A stretch of 64,000 bases of DNA, taken from contig NZ_CP050298.1 of the NCBI RefSeq assembly GCF_014189455.1, positions 186,001 through 250,000 on the forward strand, given 5' to 3'. Of this stretch, positions 1 to 9,703 are shown piece after piece. Within the stretch, counting starts at the first letter, position 1. Each line of letters starts with the position of its first letter. Below the pieces are notes generated by a model that was not told where the DNA came from, searched no databases, and was given only the letters and a program-made list of their open reading frames with translations. The translations under genes were made by a program, and so were the position numbers. This stretch comes from Mesorhizobium huakuii. Its GTDB lineage: Bacteria > Pseudomonadota > Alphaproteobacteria > Rhizobiales > Rhizobiaceae.

Positions 1-507
1 AGGTGCGGATCTCGTTCATGTCCGCCGGATGGCCGTGTAGGTGCACCACCATGATGACGCGCGTGCGCGGCGTGACTGCCCCTGCGATCGAGTGCGCGGT
101 CACGTTGTAGGAGTACGGGTCTACGTCTGCAAAGATCGGAATCGCTTGATGATGCAGCACCGCAGCTGCGCAGGCGATGTAGGCAAGAGCGGGAACCACG
201 ACCTCGTCGCCCGGTTCGACGCCAACCCCGGCCAGCGCGCAATGCAGCGCGGCAGTGCCACTGTTGAGCGCGAGCGCGTATTTGTTTCCGGTCAGGATTG
301 CAAGCTCGGTTTCGAATTCGTGCACCTGGGCCGTGCACGACATTTCGGTGAACAGGCCGGACTCGAGTTGTTGGATCACGGCGTCGAGGTCGGCCCGGTC
401 CAACCGCGCCAACGCGACATCATGACATAGCCGCTCGGCACCACGGGGTCGCCGCCATCGATGGCCAGTCGAGGACGGGGCTGAATGATTGGATTCTGGA
501 CGTTCAT
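1..507 (-). pseudogene. DegT/DnrJ/StrS-type aminotransferase, N-terminal part, frameshifted and cut by the window edge
   Basis: Reverse-strand translation from the ATG at 507 gives an N-terminus beginning MNVQNPIIQPRPRLAIDGG. After about 35 codons this frame closes. The frame one base away continues as ADLDAVIQQLESG, LALNSGTAALHCAL, PGDEVVVPALAY and VVHLHGHPADMNEIR, the classic N-terminal half of PLP-dependent sugar or antibiotic aminotransferases. The lysine Schiff-base region lies beyond the window. The shift falls near 400-412 and a single inserted base would repair it. The ATG overlaps the stop of the phosphodiesterase gene (ATGA), so the two were one operon. It is either a pseudogene or a sequencing error. 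Confidence 0.75.
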
Positions 508-2371
508 GCGTGCACCGCGTGCTTCTCGGCAGGGTTGTTGGTCGGGTCGATCTCATCGAAGCCCGCAGCCAGCAGCTCGTCGATCGCGTGCCCTTCCGTG
601 TCCGGCGAGGGCGCGATACCGAGCAGCGCGGCGATGGTCGGCGCGACATCGATCACGGAGTGCAGGGGCGCTTGCGCTGCCCGGCTGGCGACATGTGGAC
701 CAGCGGCGTAGAGACGGCTGTGAAGGCGCGGATCCAATGGCGAAAAATGATCGTGCCCGCTCGTGAACTCGCACCACGGCTCCGTCACCTGAAACAGCGG
801 GCCACGGTCGTTGCGGGCCTGATAGCCGCTGGCGCAGAAGAATACAACGTCGCCCATTCCCTCGCCGGCTCCGCCGAGATAGGCAAGCTGCTGACGCGGC
901 CAAATGCTCTGGATCGGTTGCTCACCAGTGTCCGGCACGATGAGTGCCGTAAGTTCGGAGCACAGCCGTTCGATCAGATACTCGGCCTCCTGCTCGGACA
1001 CGATGCCTCCCGGAATCGTTCTGCTGCGATTGATGTGCAGCGTGTTACCGAGCGCGCAGACGCGGGTACCGGCCCAATCAACAGCCTCGCCGCCCGCGAT
1101 GAATCTAAGCAGGCCGCGTTCCGCGAGCCACTCGTTGAGTCGCACGGTGGTATGATGCAGGTCCTGGCCGTGATCCCCAGTTACGATGATATCGGCGTCA
1201 CCTGCGGCCGCCGTTACCGCGCCGACAAGTTCGTCGGCCATGGCATAAAACAGTCGCAACAAATCATGTGCTTCGCGATGCCGGGCGCGGTCATAGCGTG
1301 GGTGCCGTGGATCGAGTGCTCCGTGCAGGAGATGATGAGCCCAATCCACGAAGTGGAGCTGGACCGCGAAGAAATCCCAGGACTCCGCGGTAAGGATCGA
1401 GCGCGAGACCTTACAGAGCCACTCGATATTGAGTCGACACCGCTCAATCTGTGTGGCGATGTCGATCGCGCCGGAGAATAGAAGGCTCGGGTCCGTCTGC
1501 TCCTCGATCGGACCTGCAGCCGCGAGATGCCGGTGCCATATTTCCACTGGTGCGCTGTGACTGGACAAAGCGTGCACGCAAGTATTGAACAATGCGATCC
1601 GCGTTGGCGCGGCCTCCAGACTCATGAGCTTGAAGCGCAGCGCGTGGTCCTCGTGACCCGTTCGTCCCTCGACCGGCAGCACGATTGGCTCGCTCCATTG
1701 ACCAATCTCGAGCGTCGTACATAGCCGGGACCAGTCCGGTGTGGAGGCGATCGCCAAAACAGGATGAGTATTCCGATCGAAGATTGCCAATGAGAATTCG
1801 ACCGCTCTATGCCCCCAAATGTTTGGTAGCGAGAGGCGGCCAAAAACGCCACCGCGCCGCCACCGGGCGCTGCGCCGGCCCACGCCGGCCCCTCGCCAAT
1901 CTGTCCGGTCCCGGGCCATCTCGACGTGCCGGCCACTGCCGTTTCGTGCAAGCATGTGATTCCACCCCATCCCGCCGCACCGTCGACGCGCAGCGATGCC
2001 TGCGACGGATACGATACTGGAAACTTCACCACGTAGGATCGGCGGCCATTGAGCAGGGCCGTCTGCCATATCGGCTCAGCCTTGAGCCGGTCGGCAAAGA
2101 CCCCGGGAACGCGACAGTCGAGCGGCTGCCCGGGCCGCGCCGTGAGGAACCCTTGGATGCCGTTGGTCTGGGGATGGCAGCCGGTCATCATCGCCGCCCA
2201 CGCGACCGGCGTGCATGCGGGAATGGTGGACAGGAGAGGCACCTCACACCCACGCCCCCTCAGGGCCGCGAGCGCCGGCATCGTCTCTGCGTCCAGGAAC
2301 TGGTCCATGAACGCAGGAGCAAATCCGTCGATGCCGACAAGCGCAGTCCTGCGACGGGCGTTTTTGGACAT
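504..2371 (-). pseudogene. Type I phosphodiesterase/nucleotide pyrophosphatase-like protein, one frameshift
   Basis: The ATG at 2371 has a good ribosome site just upstream (GGGGAGAGG on the minus strand). The N-terminal frame reads TALVGIDGFAPAFMDQF and PACTPVAWAAMMTGCHP, the metal-binding Asp and catalytic Thr/Ser region of alkaline-phosphatase-superfamily phosphodiesterases. The frame breaks at a run of five C at 1812-1816. The next frame supplies VTGDHGQDLHH and TSGHDHFSP, the distal metal ligands, down to the stop at 504. The joined protein would be about 620 residues. It overlaps the downstream aminotransferase by 4 bp. The substrate is unknown; the family cleaves phosphodiester or pyrophosphate bonds. 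Confidence 0.75.
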
Positions 2372-2450
2372 GGATACCTCTCCCCATCCTAACGCTATTT
2401 CGGCGTGCCCACAGCGGCCGCAGCGGTGGCGACGCGCTCCTCCAGGAGCG

Positions 2451-2861
2451 TTACGTCCTCCGGCCGCCGCGGGTCGCACTGACGCCCGGCGAGGCAAGAG
2501 GTGAGTTGTGCAGATGCACGATCTTAAGGTCTTTGCCGACACGCGAGAGAACCAGGGTCGACCGCAGGTTGGTCGACTGATTGTCTAGCGCAACGCGGTT
2601 GTGATAGGTGACGACCGCTACGTCGCCGGCGATGCGGATTTCCGGTGAAAGGATTTGCGCCCGCCGGTTTTTTCCCTGGAACTGCTCTTCGTAGCCTCGC
2701 CGGTACTCCTCCGCACCGTCGATGCGGGTCGGAACCGACACGCTGAAAACAGACGCGTCGCCAGCGAACAGATCGAAGAACGACGCGTCGCCCTTCTCGT
2801 ATGTCGATACGAACGTCTTCAGGAACGCTGTCACGTCCGGTTCACTCAAAGCCATGGCCAT
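2451..2861 (-). CDS. SnoaL-like/NTF2-fold protein (DUF4440-type)
   Basis: The 136-residue product has the pattern of the NTF2-like/SnoaL superfamily: an N-terminal helix (FLKTFVSTYEKGDASFFDLF), then D-x-A-x-VFS, EEYRRGYEEQF, the strand EIRIAGDVAVVTYHNRVAL and RSTLVLSRVGKDLKIVHLHNS. Length is normal for a single-domain member. It lies 80 bp upstream of the phosphodiesterase gene on the same strand and is probably cotranscribed with it. Members are small enzymes or ligand-binding subunits, and nothing here fixes the substrate. Starts at 2861 and 2855 are both possible. Confidence 0.7.
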   Translation of the reverse strand: MAMALSEPDVTAFLKTFVSTYEKGDASFFDLFAGDASVFSVSVPTRIDGAEEYRRGYEEQFQGKNRRAQILSPEIRIAGDVAVVTYHNRVALDNQSTNLRSTLVLSRVGKDLKIVHLHNSPLASPGVSATRGGRRT

Positions 2862-3182
2862 TTCCTCCGTTGGTCAGCAAAAGCAGCCGCCTCGGTACGA
2901 TTGCGGCCGATTCATTCACGAGCCCAACCTAGCAGCCCGTTTTCTCAGGCTCGCCTCAGAGGCATCACGGCCCGATCACAGTTGACGCGGTCTGCGCCCC
3001 TCGGTCATGACCTCAGTGCGGTTACAATCGGTGGAAGTAACGAAAGCCAGGAAGTCGTCAGCCTGCGTCGACGTGGAACGAGGAATTGAGAATAGGTCTG
3101 CGCGAGATCGAGCCTTCGGCGTCTTCGCCGACCGCAGGCATCCTGGAGACGCTGAGGAAGCGTGCAGCTGGGCTGCAATCAC
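2862..3182. other. Intergenic region between SnoaL-like and SARP genes
   Basis: About 320 bp with no convincing gene. Short open frames on both strands lack family similarity and ribosome sites. It probably holds the promoter of the minus-strand 2861-to-1 operon and the 3' end of the SARP transcript. No clear terminator was seen. Confidence 0.4.
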
Positions 3183-4142
3183 CTACTGCTCGGCCGATTT
3201 CCGGGGAGGAAAGGATTGATGGGGCGTCGGGCTGGGCTTTGCATCCTTCGCCTCAAGCAGCAGGCTCGAGCAGACGTCGACGACCAGCGAACAGGCCTCT
3301 CTCAATTGAACGAGGCTGCTGCCGTCGACGCGCGCCCTCGCTCTCCTTTCGACTTGGCGTTTCGCCGGTATCCTCACGTGCGGGTTGGTAGCTGACGTAA
3401 GCGACGAAATCAGCAGCTGCGTGTCCGGTTCGACGGCCACACCAAGCTCCTCCATGAACGCATATCGGCACGCTTCGGCGTGCGCGGCCGCCATAGATCG
3501 CCGCCCTGTCGCGAGACAGGCCTTAATCATAAATACGTGAACGGTCTCGAGATACGGGTCAATTCGCAGAAACCGATCCGCATAATTAATCACGTCGTCG
3601 TACTTGCAATGATGGCTGTGACATTCAATCAGAAACTGTAGAATATCCAGGTGGCATTGCCGGAGATACTGCCGCTTTTCCGACACCCATTCCAAATCAA
3701 CGTCGCGTAAGAAATCTGCCATATATAAATCTGCCGACCTCGTCAGCACTGCAACGTCCTCGGGCGATGCCTCATCTCGACGGATGCGGCACCGCACCAC
3801 CGCAGCTTCGAACTCAGCGAGATCGACGCTGACGACATTGCGATCGTTGATCCTGATGTCTCCGCTCGGCTCGATCACAACAAGCTGTTTGGCGGCCGCC
3901 TGCCCGCCGATATCACCCAGATGACGCAGTCGCCATAGGATCGTGCTTAGTCGATGCTGAGTAGCTTTGTCGTAATCGGCTAACCAAAGCAACTGCGCGA
4001 TCTCATCGCGCGGAATGCCGCGACCTTGGTGTGTCGCAAGCAATCCGATCAACGCTTTAGACGTTCGCGATAAATGTACCCCAAGAGGCTGATCTTGATA
4101 GAATAGCCGTAGGCTTCCGAATGTGTTGATTTTCCAGATCAT
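3183..4142 (-). CDS. SARP/BTAD-type transcriptional activator
   Basis: The 319-residue product has an N-terminal OmpR-like winged helix in SARP style (residues about 1-100: INTFGSLRLF, SRTSKALIGLLAT, IPRDEIAQLLW, LSTILWRLRHLG). A bacterial transcriptional activation (BTAD) domain follows at about 110-255 (VDLAEFEAAV, LYMADFLRDVD, ADRFLRIDPYLETVHVFMIK, YAFMEELGVAVEPDTQ). The C-terminal 60 residues are basic and low in conservation. SARPs are best known as activators in actinomycetes, though BTAD regulators also occur in rhizobia. The gene starts 8 bp beyond the stop of the truncated tyrosinase, so insertion of the laccase arm may have put it under that operon's promoter. Confidence 0.8.
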   Translation of the reverse strand: MIWKINTFGSLRLFYQDQPLGVHLSRTSKALIGLLATHQGRGIPRDEIAQLLWLADYDKATQHRLSTILWRLRHLGDIGGQAAAKQLVVIEPSGDIRINDRNVVSVDLAEFEAAVVRCRIRRDEASPEDVAVLTRSADLYMADFLRDVDLEWVSEKRQYLRQCHLDILQFLIECHSHHCKYDDVINYADRFLRIDPYLETVHVFMIKACLATGRRSMAAAHAEACRYAFMEELGVAVEPDTQLLISSLTSATNPHVRIPAKRQVERRARARVDGSSLVQLREACSLVVDVCSSLLLEAKDAKPSPTPHQSFPPRKSAEQ

Positions 4143-4149
4143 GCGCCAC

Positions 4150-5424
4150 CTATGAGGCCCCTCGTTCTCGATACCAATGTCGTTGAACGCGTTGCTGGAA
4201 GCATACAGTCATGCCCCCGGTCCAGATGTGCATCGTGTTGTGCGGGTTCTGGTCGAGGAAGCCGAAGCTGTCGACATAGAGGCTGCCGCCGCCGAAGTCG
4301 CGGAAGGTGCGCAGGCTGAGGATCTCGTCGATGTCCTCCTGTGCCGGGTAATGGTAATGGATGACGGTGTTGATCGTGCCTTTGCCGAACTGGCTGGAGT
4401 AGCGCAGCGGGTACCACAGCGAATTGGCCTCAAGCACCGCGTCGATCAGCCGCTTGCGGTTTTCGCCGGCCACATACTCCTTGCCGCATGCCTTGCTGAC
4501 CGCGTCGTAGATTTGCGTCGGATTGGCCCAGAACTGGCCGACCAGCGTGTCGATCTTGGCCGGAAAACCCTTGTCGCGCAGGAAGCGCACCGAGTCCTGG
4601 GTGAGGAAGCCTTTGAAGGCATCAGGAAGGATTGCGCCGTTGGCCGGATCGTCCGGCTTGTAACGCTCGGCCGGGAAATCCCACCACGGCATGGTCACGT
4701 CGGGGCAGAAATCCTGCAAGGCCTGCTCGAATTCATAGAGATACACGCGATGCCACGGCAGGAAGCGCTCCCAGCCATGCTGGCAATGGTTCTGGTGGAT
4801 CAGCGCCAGATTGTTGTAGCTGCGCTTGTCGCCGACCCATTTGTTGAGCTTGTAGAGCTCGCGAAATGCATGGCGCAGCCGCTCTTTCTGCGCGTCGTCG
4901 AGCACATCGACATCCATGCGCTGGCGCAATTCGCCCTTGGCGTAGCGCCATGCCGCGGGATCGGATGCCGGGCCGAAGATGGGGCCGGGAAGCCCCTTCA
5001 CCTCGACGCGGGCCTCGGTCGTCACGCTGACTTCGCCGGCAAGCGCGACCGTCTCGATCAGCTCGCCGGGGCAGCCTTCCTCGATCCAGGTCTCGATCCG
5101 GTCGATGTCGTCGTCGGCGACCGGCTTGCCGCCCCAGGGCAGGCGGGGGAACTGCCTGCCGTCGAAGGGCGGCAGTCCGCGCAAGCCGCGGACCAGCACC
5201 GAGCGCGCGCCGCGCCCCTTGGCGTCGCTCGTGCCGCAGCACGTTGTGGTCAGCGGCGCGATCAGCGGCATGCCCTGCAGTTGCAGCGTCAGGAAATCCG
5301 GCAGCGTCAACCCGGTCAGGCTGCCTGGTCCATCGTTGCCGCCCGCAGCGGTTAGGATCGCCTCGACGTCGCTCCATCTAAACGGCGCATCGGGTTCCGG
5401 CGCCTGCGCCTTACTTGTGGGCAT
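4150..5424 (-). pseudogene. Tyrosinase-like copper protein, 3'-truncated (copy 1)
   Basis: The start is the ATG at 5424, which overlaps the laccase stop by 14 bp. The CuA half is intact: HQNHCQHG near residue 208 and FLPWHRVYLYEFE near 223. CuB begins normally (PHNTMHIWTGGMT near 400), then the reading runs into 17 unrelated residues and a stop. Known tyrosinases have a third CuB histidine about 20 residues after HNxxH, in an FWxHHxxxD segment, and this copy lacks it. The protein (424 aa) is therefore probably unable to form a type-3 copper centre. The junction lies near 4205. The inverted copy at 63357 runs past the window edge and may be full length. Confidence 0.75.
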
Positions 5425-7712
5425 CGTGGCCACCCATCTGCATCCCATCCATCTGCATGGCGTCGCTCTGCGCGTCGTCGCCCACCTGGTCAGGCAGCAC
5501 CACGGCAACGTTCTGCATCATGCCCTGATCCTCATGGTCGAGGATGTGGCAGTGCAGCACGTACTCGCCGATATAGCGCTCGTAGCGGGTGCGCAGCGTG
5601 ATCGTGTAGATGCCTGAAAAACCCGTGGGCAGGTTTTGCGGGATCAGGCTCTTGATCCACAGCGTATCCTTCCACACGCCCTTTAGCCCGGCATATTGCG
5701 GATCGTAGGGCGCACCGCCGGCGTCGTCTATCGCACCCGGCGCGCTGACGTCCTTGCCGAGGGGATCGGTGATCGAGACGATCTGGAACGGATTGACGTG
5801 GATGTGGAACGGATGGCTGACGAAGTGCGACTGCAGCGTCCATTCCTGCGCCTTGCCCAGCGGCAGCGAGCGGTCGATGCGGGTCGCCTCGTAGGGCTTC
5901 GCGTCGGCCGTGTTGAGCGTGTTGCCGACTTCGAACTTGGTGTCCGGTCCGGTCGTGTCGATGAAGAAGGTCAGTTCCTGCGTGCCGTTGCCCTTCACTT
6001 CGTCGTCGGTGATGTCGGGATGCGGCGTGAAGCTGGTGAATTTCGTTCCGGCCTTGAGATCGGCCACCACCACCGGCTTGACGTCCGCGGGCATGTTGGC
6101 CTCGGCCAGGCCAACCAGCTTGCGGTTGATGTAGGTTTCCACATTATCGACCGGCGTTCCCGCCGCGACGTCGACCAGTGCGAGCAGTTGCGGTCCGACG
6201 TCAAGCCCGTTGACCACTCCCGATTTGGGCGCCGAGGAGTCGATCACGCAGTAGCGCCCGGCTTCTGGAAAGACGATCAGCGCGTCAAAGCGATAGCCAG
6301 GCTGGAAGGTTGCAAGCTTGGTCGGTTGCGCTGCCGCCATCGTCAGCCCGTCGGCAGCGATCAGCGTATAGGGCACCGGCGTGGTGCTGCACGTATCCTT
6401 GATGAATGCCGCCGTGGTGTCGGCATTGAGCAGCGTTTTCACCCCCGGCTTCGGCTTGCCGTCAAGCACCTTGAAGAACTGCAGGCTGATCGTGTCGCGC
6501 ACGCCGGCATGGACCATGCGCCAGCGCTCGATCTGGCCCTGCGTCGCCTTCAAGGGGTCGTTGGGATTGAACACCTTGCCGTTGAGCGAGGTATAGCGCC
6601 CCGACGCCGGCCAGGTGCCCGGCCCGAACTGGTCATAGCCCTCGATGCCGCCGACATCGCCCGGATCGCAGAAATAGTGGCCGTTGATGTCCTGCTTGAT
6701 CGGGCCGAGATCTCCGGGCTTCGCCGCCGGCCCGCGGCAGGCATACTGGATCTGCTGCATCACCAGCACCCGCTCGGGGATCGCCGAGGTCGGGATCAGC
6801 GTGTCGATGTCGCCATGCGCGGTCGGGGTCGGCAAGCGGTTGCCGCGGATGATCAGCGCCCCGGCCATGCCGCTCGACACCTGCAGCGCGGTCGAGCCGT
6901 GGCGATGGGTGTGATACCAGAACGTGCCGGAAGGATGGTCCGACGGGATGTTGTATTCATAGGTGAACCGCGTCTGCGGGTTGATCGACAACAGCACATT
7001 GTCGCTGTTGCCCGATGGGCTTACCCACAGCCCGTGGGTGTGGAGATTGGTGCCGTTGAAGCAGTGGGGGATGTCGGGCATCTGGCCGTCGGGCATGCAG
7101 CCGGGGTCGCCGGGCTGCGGTCCTGCCGGCAACTGATTGTCGAGGGTGACGCGTACCGTGTCGCCTGGAATTGCCTCGATCGTCGGCGAGACATAAGGAG
7201 CGCTGGGATCGACGCCCTTGCCGGTGTAGCCGCGCAGATGGACCTTGTCGTAGCCGCCCGTGGACGGGTTGTAGATCTGGTTGTCGATGTAGTCGAGCTT
7301 GAGATTGAGCAGGCGGTCGCCGCGCACCGGCAGCGTGTTGCCGGGCAGTGGCGTAGCAGGTGCGAGCTCAGTCAGGGCAGGCTTGGCAATCGGCGCGCGG
7401 TCATCCTGCAGCACAGGTGGATTGAGGATCTCGGCCGCCGCGGGCAGCACCGCGATCGGTCCCAGGCTGCTGAGGAAAACACCCGCGAGAATTCGCGCAC
7501 GCACCATCAATCCAGGACGCGACATGGGTCCCCTCCCTACATATTAGCTCGAGATTGTATTCCGAAAAGATAGTGCGCCAGATCCGGAGATCTGTCTAGC
7601 TTGAAAAGCCGAAAACGCCAAACTTTACTTCTACCAAAACTGAACGAACGAATTTTAGAACTTACTTATACAGATCACTATCACTTCGTTTCGAACTCAT
7701 TCTATCTTTAAT
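4781..7712 (-). repeat. Inverted repeat arm 1 (laccase-tyrosinase)
   Basis: This stretch matches 61069-64000 in reverse complement, with positions summing to 68781. It includes the laccase, its upstream region and most of the tyrosinase. Every segment compared inside the arm was identical. Two mismatches appear in the last 20 bp near 7695-7706, and homology ends near 7712. The arm may continue below 4781, but its partner leaves the window. Confidence 0.93.
5411..7525 (-). CDS. Multicopper oxidase (laccase-like), copy 1
   Basis: The 704-residue product starts with a signal-like segment (RARILAGVFLSSLGPIAVLPAAA), so it is exported. All four copper motifs are present: NLHTHGLWV (about 160), FWYHTHRHGST (about 201), HPFHIHVNPF (about 570) and YVLHCHILDHEDQGM (about 655-669, with the type-1 Cys and Met). 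The C-terminus is Met/His-rich (MQMDGMQMGGHDAHK), typical of copper-binding tails. The family oxidises phenols or metals while reducing O2 to water. A strong GGGAGGGG ribosome site precedes the start. The pairing with tyrosinase suggests phenol oxidation or melanin-type chemistry. The protein is identical to copy 2 at 61256-63370. Confidence 0.93.
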   Translation of the reverse strand: MSRPGLMVRARILAGVFLSSLGPIAVLPAAAEILNPPVLQDDRAPIAKPALTELAPATPLPGNTLPVRGDRLLNLKLDYIDNQIYNPSTGGYDKVHLRGYTGKGVDPSAPYVSPTIEAIPGDTVRVTLDNQLPAGPQPGDPGCMPDGQMPDIPHCFNGTNLHTHGLWVSPSGNSDNVLLSINPQTRFTYEYNIPSDHPSGTFWYHTHRHGSTALQVSSGMAGALIIRGNRLPTPTAHGDIDTLIPTSAIPERVLVMQQIQYACRGPAAKPGDLGPIKQDINGHYFCDPGDVGGIEGYDQFGPGTWPASGRYTSLNGKVFNPNDPLKATQGQIERWRMVHAGVRDTISLQFFKVLDGKPKPGVKTLLNADTTAAFIKDTCSTTPVPYTLIAADGLTMAAAQPTKLATFQPGYRFDALIVFPEAGRYCVIDSSAPKSGVVNGLDVGPQLLALVDVAAGTPVDNVETYINRKLVGLAEANMPADVKPVVVADLKAGTKFTSFTPHPDITDDEVKGNGTQELTFFIDTTGPDTKFEVGNTLNTADAKPYEATRIDRSLPLGKAQEWTLQSHFVSHPFHIHVNPFQIVSITDPLGKDVSAPGAIDDAGGAPYDPQYAGLKGVWKDTLWIKSLIPQNLPTGFSGIYTITLRTRYERYIGEYVLHCHILDHEDQGMMQNVAVVLPDQVGDDAQSDAMQMDGMQMGGHDAHK

Positions 7713-7801
7713 GGGCGTTGGTGCGCAAAACACCAGCACCTGAGCCCCGTCCACACGAAAACGACACTGTTAAAGCGAAGAGACGACAGCGCTTGCCGCC
7801 G
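7526..7801. promoter_or_regulatory. AT-rich upstream region of laccase copy 1
   Basis: AT-rich sequence upstream of the laccase start probably holds its promoter. It is shared with copy 2 as far as about 7712. No single -35/-10 pair stands out. The remaining 90 bp to the metH remnant hold no gene. Confidence 0.4.
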
Positions 7802-8188
<387 letters not shown>

Positions 8189-8985
8189 GGCGTTGTCACG
8201 TTGTTTGCAATGTGGGCGCGTGAGGCCGATACCGCGCTTTTCAGGCAGGCCGTGCACTCACGGCTTCCCACGCGGCCATGGCTTGGCGTCGATGGGTTCG
8301 AATTTGTGCGGCGGAGCGGTTGGTCTGGGATGGGACGAAGAGATTTCGAACGGCGGAGAAGATCGACACGAAATGCTGCAATGAGCCGACCGACCGGAAA
8401 CCCTGTCGCGTTCGTTCCCGTTTTCGGAACGGCAGGTGAGAATTCTCCGCCCGGTTGTTCAAGCCTTTATGCGAGCGGTGTTCCACGTTCGGCATGACCT
8501 GGCGTTGGGCCGCCCCGTAGGAGCGCAGTTTGTCGGTGATCATACGCTTTGGCGGCAGACCCTGCTTCTTCAGAAGTCGCGTCAGCAGGCGCCGGGCGGC
8601 CTTGGTGTTGCGACGCGTCTGGACAATCTCGTCGAGCACATATCCGTCCTGATCAACCGCTCTCCACAACCAGCATTTCTGACCGTTGATGCGCACCACG
8701 ACTTCATCCAGGTGCCAGACATCGTCTTTCGTCGGCGACTTGCGGCGTATGCGGCGCGCATAATCAGGGCCGTGCTTTCGGCACCATCGGCGGATGGTCT
8801 CGTAGGAAACGACGATCCCGCGTTCGAGCAGCATTTCCTCGACATCGCGCAGGCTCAGATTGAAGCGGAAGTAGAGCCAAACAGCACGGGCCACGATTTC
8901 GATCGGATAGCGGTGGTTCTTGTAGGTCGGTGCACTCACGGTCACTACCTCAATTTCCTTACCCCTCAATCAATGTGACACCACC
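8189..8985 (-). mobile_element. IS6-family insertion sequence, copy 1
   Basis: The element is 797 bp. Its ends are GGTGGTGTCACATTGATTG (left, at 8985) and GGCGTTGTCACGTTGTTTG (right, at 8189), which form imperfect terminal inverted repeats. The same ends bound two further copies at 9704-10062 and 59514-60321. Compared with copy 2 it lacks 11 bp just before the transposase start. Confidence 0.9.
8241..8945 (-). CDS. IS6-family DDE transposase (copy 1)
   Basis: The product is identical in sequence to the 234-aa copy 2 transposase. It has an N-terminal helix-turn-helix ([29 protein letters not shown]) and a DDE core: the first Asp in [14 protein letters not shown], the second in [11 protein letters not shown] and the Glu in NNRAENSH. 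An 11-bp deletion removed the ATG used in copy 2. The first in-frame start is now a GTG at 8945, unless translation begins upstream at 8969. Expression may therefore be weaker than in copy 2. Confidence 0.88.
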   Translation of the reverse strand: MTVSAPTYKNHRYPIEIVARAVWLYFRFNLSLRDVEEMLLERGIVVSYETIRRWCRKHGPDYARRIRRKSPTKDDVWHLDEVVVRINGQKCWLWRAVDQDGYVLDEIVQTRRNTKAARRLLTRLLKKQGLPPKRMITDKLRSYGAAQRQVMPNVEHRSHKGLNNRAENSHLPFRKRERTRQGFRSVGSLQHFVSIFSAVRNLFVPSQTNRSAAQIRTHRRQAMAAWEAVSARPA

Positions 8986-9292
8986 CGCCGTTATCCTCCA
9001 CGCCATGTGGAAGACGAACGAGCCGTTCCGCCACTCTGCTGCTGCAGCCTGAGGAGGAGCTTTCGATTCCCTAACAACTCCAATTCCCGAGATGCGTCCT
9101 TGCCGGGACGCTGCACGGATGAGGTCGCTCCCACGCATGCGGTCCAACGGAACCGCGAACACCACTTCGACCCACCCGTTCCAACGCAAACATGCGGCGA
9201 TCCTTGCGATCGACCCCGGAGAGAACCCTGAGCCCGGCACGCGCTGCATCAACGAGGAGAAAGGAGCCCGTTGACAAAGCCGATTAGAGAAC
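8986..9292. other. IS remnant region, possible IS110-family C-terminal scrap
   Basis: About 300 bp between IS6 copy 1 and an IS630 remnant. Just after the IS6 end the plus strand reads VILHAMWKTNEPFR and a stop, resembling the C-terminus of IS110-family transposases. The rest has no recognisable gene. Confidence 0.35.
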
Positions 9293-9445
9293 TCCCTGGG
9301 ACACGATCTTGATCTTCAGGCAGCCATCAACCGATTTCTCAAAGAGCACAACGAAGAGCCAAAGCCGTTCCTTTGGAAAGCAGACCCTGACAACATCATC
9401 GCAGCCGTCAGACGTGGGCACCAAGTGTTGGAATCAAGGCACTAG
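9293..9445 (+). pseudogene. IS630-family transposase, 3' fragment
   Basis: The frame reads LDLQAAINRFLKEHNEEPKP, then [17 protein letters not shown] and a stop after LESRH. This is the conserved C-terminus of IS630/Tc1-mariner-type transposases in rhizobia. Nothing upstream belongs to it. The metH fragment begins directly after the stop, so this IS630 once bordered or interrupted metH. Confidence 0.8.
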
Positions 9446-9448
9446 CGA

Positions 9449-9703
9449 CATTTTTCACCTTGCGCCAGCAACTGACCAGGCGCGACGGCAAGGCCAATGT
9501 CGCACTGTCTGATTTCGTCGCGCCAGTGGATAGCGGCAAGCCAGATTACATCGGCGGCTTCATCGTCACCGCCGGCATCGAGGAGGTGGCGATCGCCGAA
9601 CGTTTCGAGAGGGCCAATGACGATTATTCGTCGATCATGGTCAAGGCGCTGGCCGACCGCTTCGCCGAAGCCTTTGCCGAGCGCATTCACGAGAGGGTGC
9701 GCA
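9449..9703 (+). pseudogene. metH: metH internal fragment (activation domain, upstream part)
   Basis: The plus-strand frame reads [55 protein letters not shown] and [13 protein letters not shown]. This is the part of the MetH reactivation domain immediately before VRKEFWGY. The sequence stops at the left end of an IS6 derivative. Joined at the shared 8-bp GGTGCGCA to 8188-7802, it rebuilds a continuous [13 protein letters not shown] reading. Confidence 0.88.
9696..9703 (+). repeat. Target site duplication GGTGCGCA (other half)
   Basis: This is the partner of 8181-8188 in inverted orientation. It shows that the two metH pieces flanked one IS6 insertion before rearrangement. Confidence 0.85.

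Noticed and set aside
489..1481. 330-codon plus-strand frame over the phosphodiesterase
   Set aside because: The minus strand carries recognisable catalytic motifs; this frame has none.
5696..7573. 625-codon open frame antisense to laccase copy 1 (and its twin at 61208-63085)
   Set aside because: It mirrors the laccase codon structure in a GC-rich gene, has Arg/His/Asp-rich composition and no family pattern.
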